This document shows positions 5,786 through 6,411 of a stretch of DNA of 6,411 bases, piece after piece (the stretch's first letter is position 1; every line of letters begins with the position of its first letter). Position numbers and translations under genes: made by a program. Under the pieces are notes generated by a model. It saw only the letters and a program-made list of their open reading frames with translations. It had not been told where the DNA came from and made no database searches. The stretch spans positions 1 through 6,411 of the forward strand of contig CAMOGR010000232.1 in assembly GCA_946614205.1 (NCBI GenBank). Reading direction: 5' to 3'. The stretch is from an uncultured Bacteroidales bacterium (GTDB lineage Bacteria; Bacteroidota; Bacteroidia; Bacteroidales; UBA932).

Positions 5786-6411
5786 TGGAAACCGCCTTGG
5801 GTATGATAAGAGAAAGCCTGAGGAACTACATTTATAATGAAGTCATTCCCAAGTATGCGGCCTTCGATAAGGCGCATCGGGAAGAACACGCACTAATGGT
5901 CATTGAGCGTGCCCTGTCGATGGGCAAGCAGTATGATATCAATGAGGAGATGCTCCTGACGGCAGCGGCGTGTCACGACCTGGGTCTCTCGGTTGACCGG
6001 AAAACACACCATTGGGAAAGCGGACGGATTATCCGCGAAGACAAGCGGCTTTCCGAATGGTTTTCACCGGAGCAGATAGAGACAATCGCCCAGGCGGCGG
6101 AAGACCACCGGGCATCGGCAAAAACGCTGCCAAGAAGCATCTATGGCCGTCTTGTTGCCGAGGCCGACCGCTTAATTGTTCCTGAAACCATCATCCGCAG
6201 GACCGTCCTCTTCGGCCTTTCAAACTACCCTGAACTGGACAAAGAGGGTCATTGGAACCGCACGCTGGAGCATCTCCATGAGAAGTATGCCGATGGCGGC
6301 TATCTTCACCTTCTGATTCCGGGGTCGCCCAATGAGGCCCCCCTGCAGCAACTGCGTGAGATTATCAAAGATGAACCGCGGCTCCGGACCATCTTTGAAT
6401 CAGTTTACGCA
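5785..6411 (+). CDS. HD-domain metal-dependent phosphohydrolase family protein (3' truncated by window end)
   Basis: An ATG overlapping the xylanase stop (TGATG) opens a frame of 209 codons that continues past the window end. It shows the HD-superfamily metal-site pattern: His31 and His35, the His64-Asp65 pair in AACHDLGLS, His75/His76 in THHWESG, then Asp107-His108 in EDHRAS, and Asp128 in AEADRLI. The segment around SIYGRLVAEADRL and the ending NYPELDKEGHWNR are typical of an uncharacterised family of small cytoplasmic HD proteins of slightly more than 200 residues, so only a short C-terminal piece is probably missing. The substrate is unknown; HD proteins hydrolyse phosphate esters of nucleotides or similar compounds. 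No signal peptide is seen. The overlap implies co-transcription and probably translational coupling with the xylanase, although no functional link is obvious. Confidence 0.8.
   Translation, partial: METALGMIRESLRNYIYNEVIPKYAAFDKAHREEHALMVIERALSMGKQYDINEEMLLTAAACHDLGLSVDRKTHHWESGRIIREDKRLSEWFSPEQIETIAQAAEDHRASAKTLPRSIYGRLVAEADRLIVPETIIRRTVLFGLSNYPELDKEGHWNRTLEHLHEKYADGGYLHLLIPGSPNEAPLQQLREIIKDEPRLRTIFESVYA

Overview
The window looks like a piece of a Bacteroidota (probably gut or rumen Bacteroidales) genome. The main evidence is a set of putative promoters with the Bacteroidetes -7 box TAnnTTTG, the near absence of Shine-Dalgarno sequences, and secreted or lipoprotein carbohydrate-active enzymes. 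The genus cannot be told from the sequence. No rRNA, tRNA, CRISPR array, transposase or SusC/SusD pair is visible.

Layout: (1) 1-212 is non-coding and carries a short GC-rich word (CCTGCGCCA) five times, three of them at an exact 21-bp period. (2) 213-857, minus strand, is a periplasmic LolA-like protein. (3) 858-1300 is a divergent intergenic region with putative promoters pointing both ways and, between them, three copies of a 37-bp palindromic repeat at an exact 53-bp period. (4) 1301-3127 is a GH2 lipoprotein glycosidase with both catalytic glutamates and an N-x-K motif that suggests a beta-glucuronidase-type uronidase. A possible 12-aa leader ORF overlaps its start. (5) 3129-3425 is a wreck: the first 37 codons of an ADP-ribosylglycohydrolase-like lipoprotein abut an antisense fragment of a sialate O-acetylesterase/GH2-type sugar-binding domain. 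(6) 3512-4405, minus strand, is a TerB-like cytoplasmic protein with an unrecognised C-terminal half, followed by a probable intrinsic terminator. (7) 4406-4759 is a second divergent intergenic region with two copies of a different 35-bp palindrome plus a further stem-loop. (8) 4760-5785 is a lipoprotein with a BIG2 domain and a GH11 endo-xylanase domain. (9) 5785-6411 is an HD-domain protein whose ATG overlaps the xylanase stop (TGATG); it runs off the window end.

The GH2 uronidase and the GH11 xylanase would fit breakdown of (glucurono)xylan or other plant or host glycans at the cell surface, but they are in separate transcription units and no complete utilisation locus is seen. The most unusual signal is the intergenic repeats. 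Two families unrelated in sequence share one architecture: 35-37-bp palindromic units separated by exactly 16 bp. In both cases they lie between divergent promoters, outside the transcripts those promoters would make.
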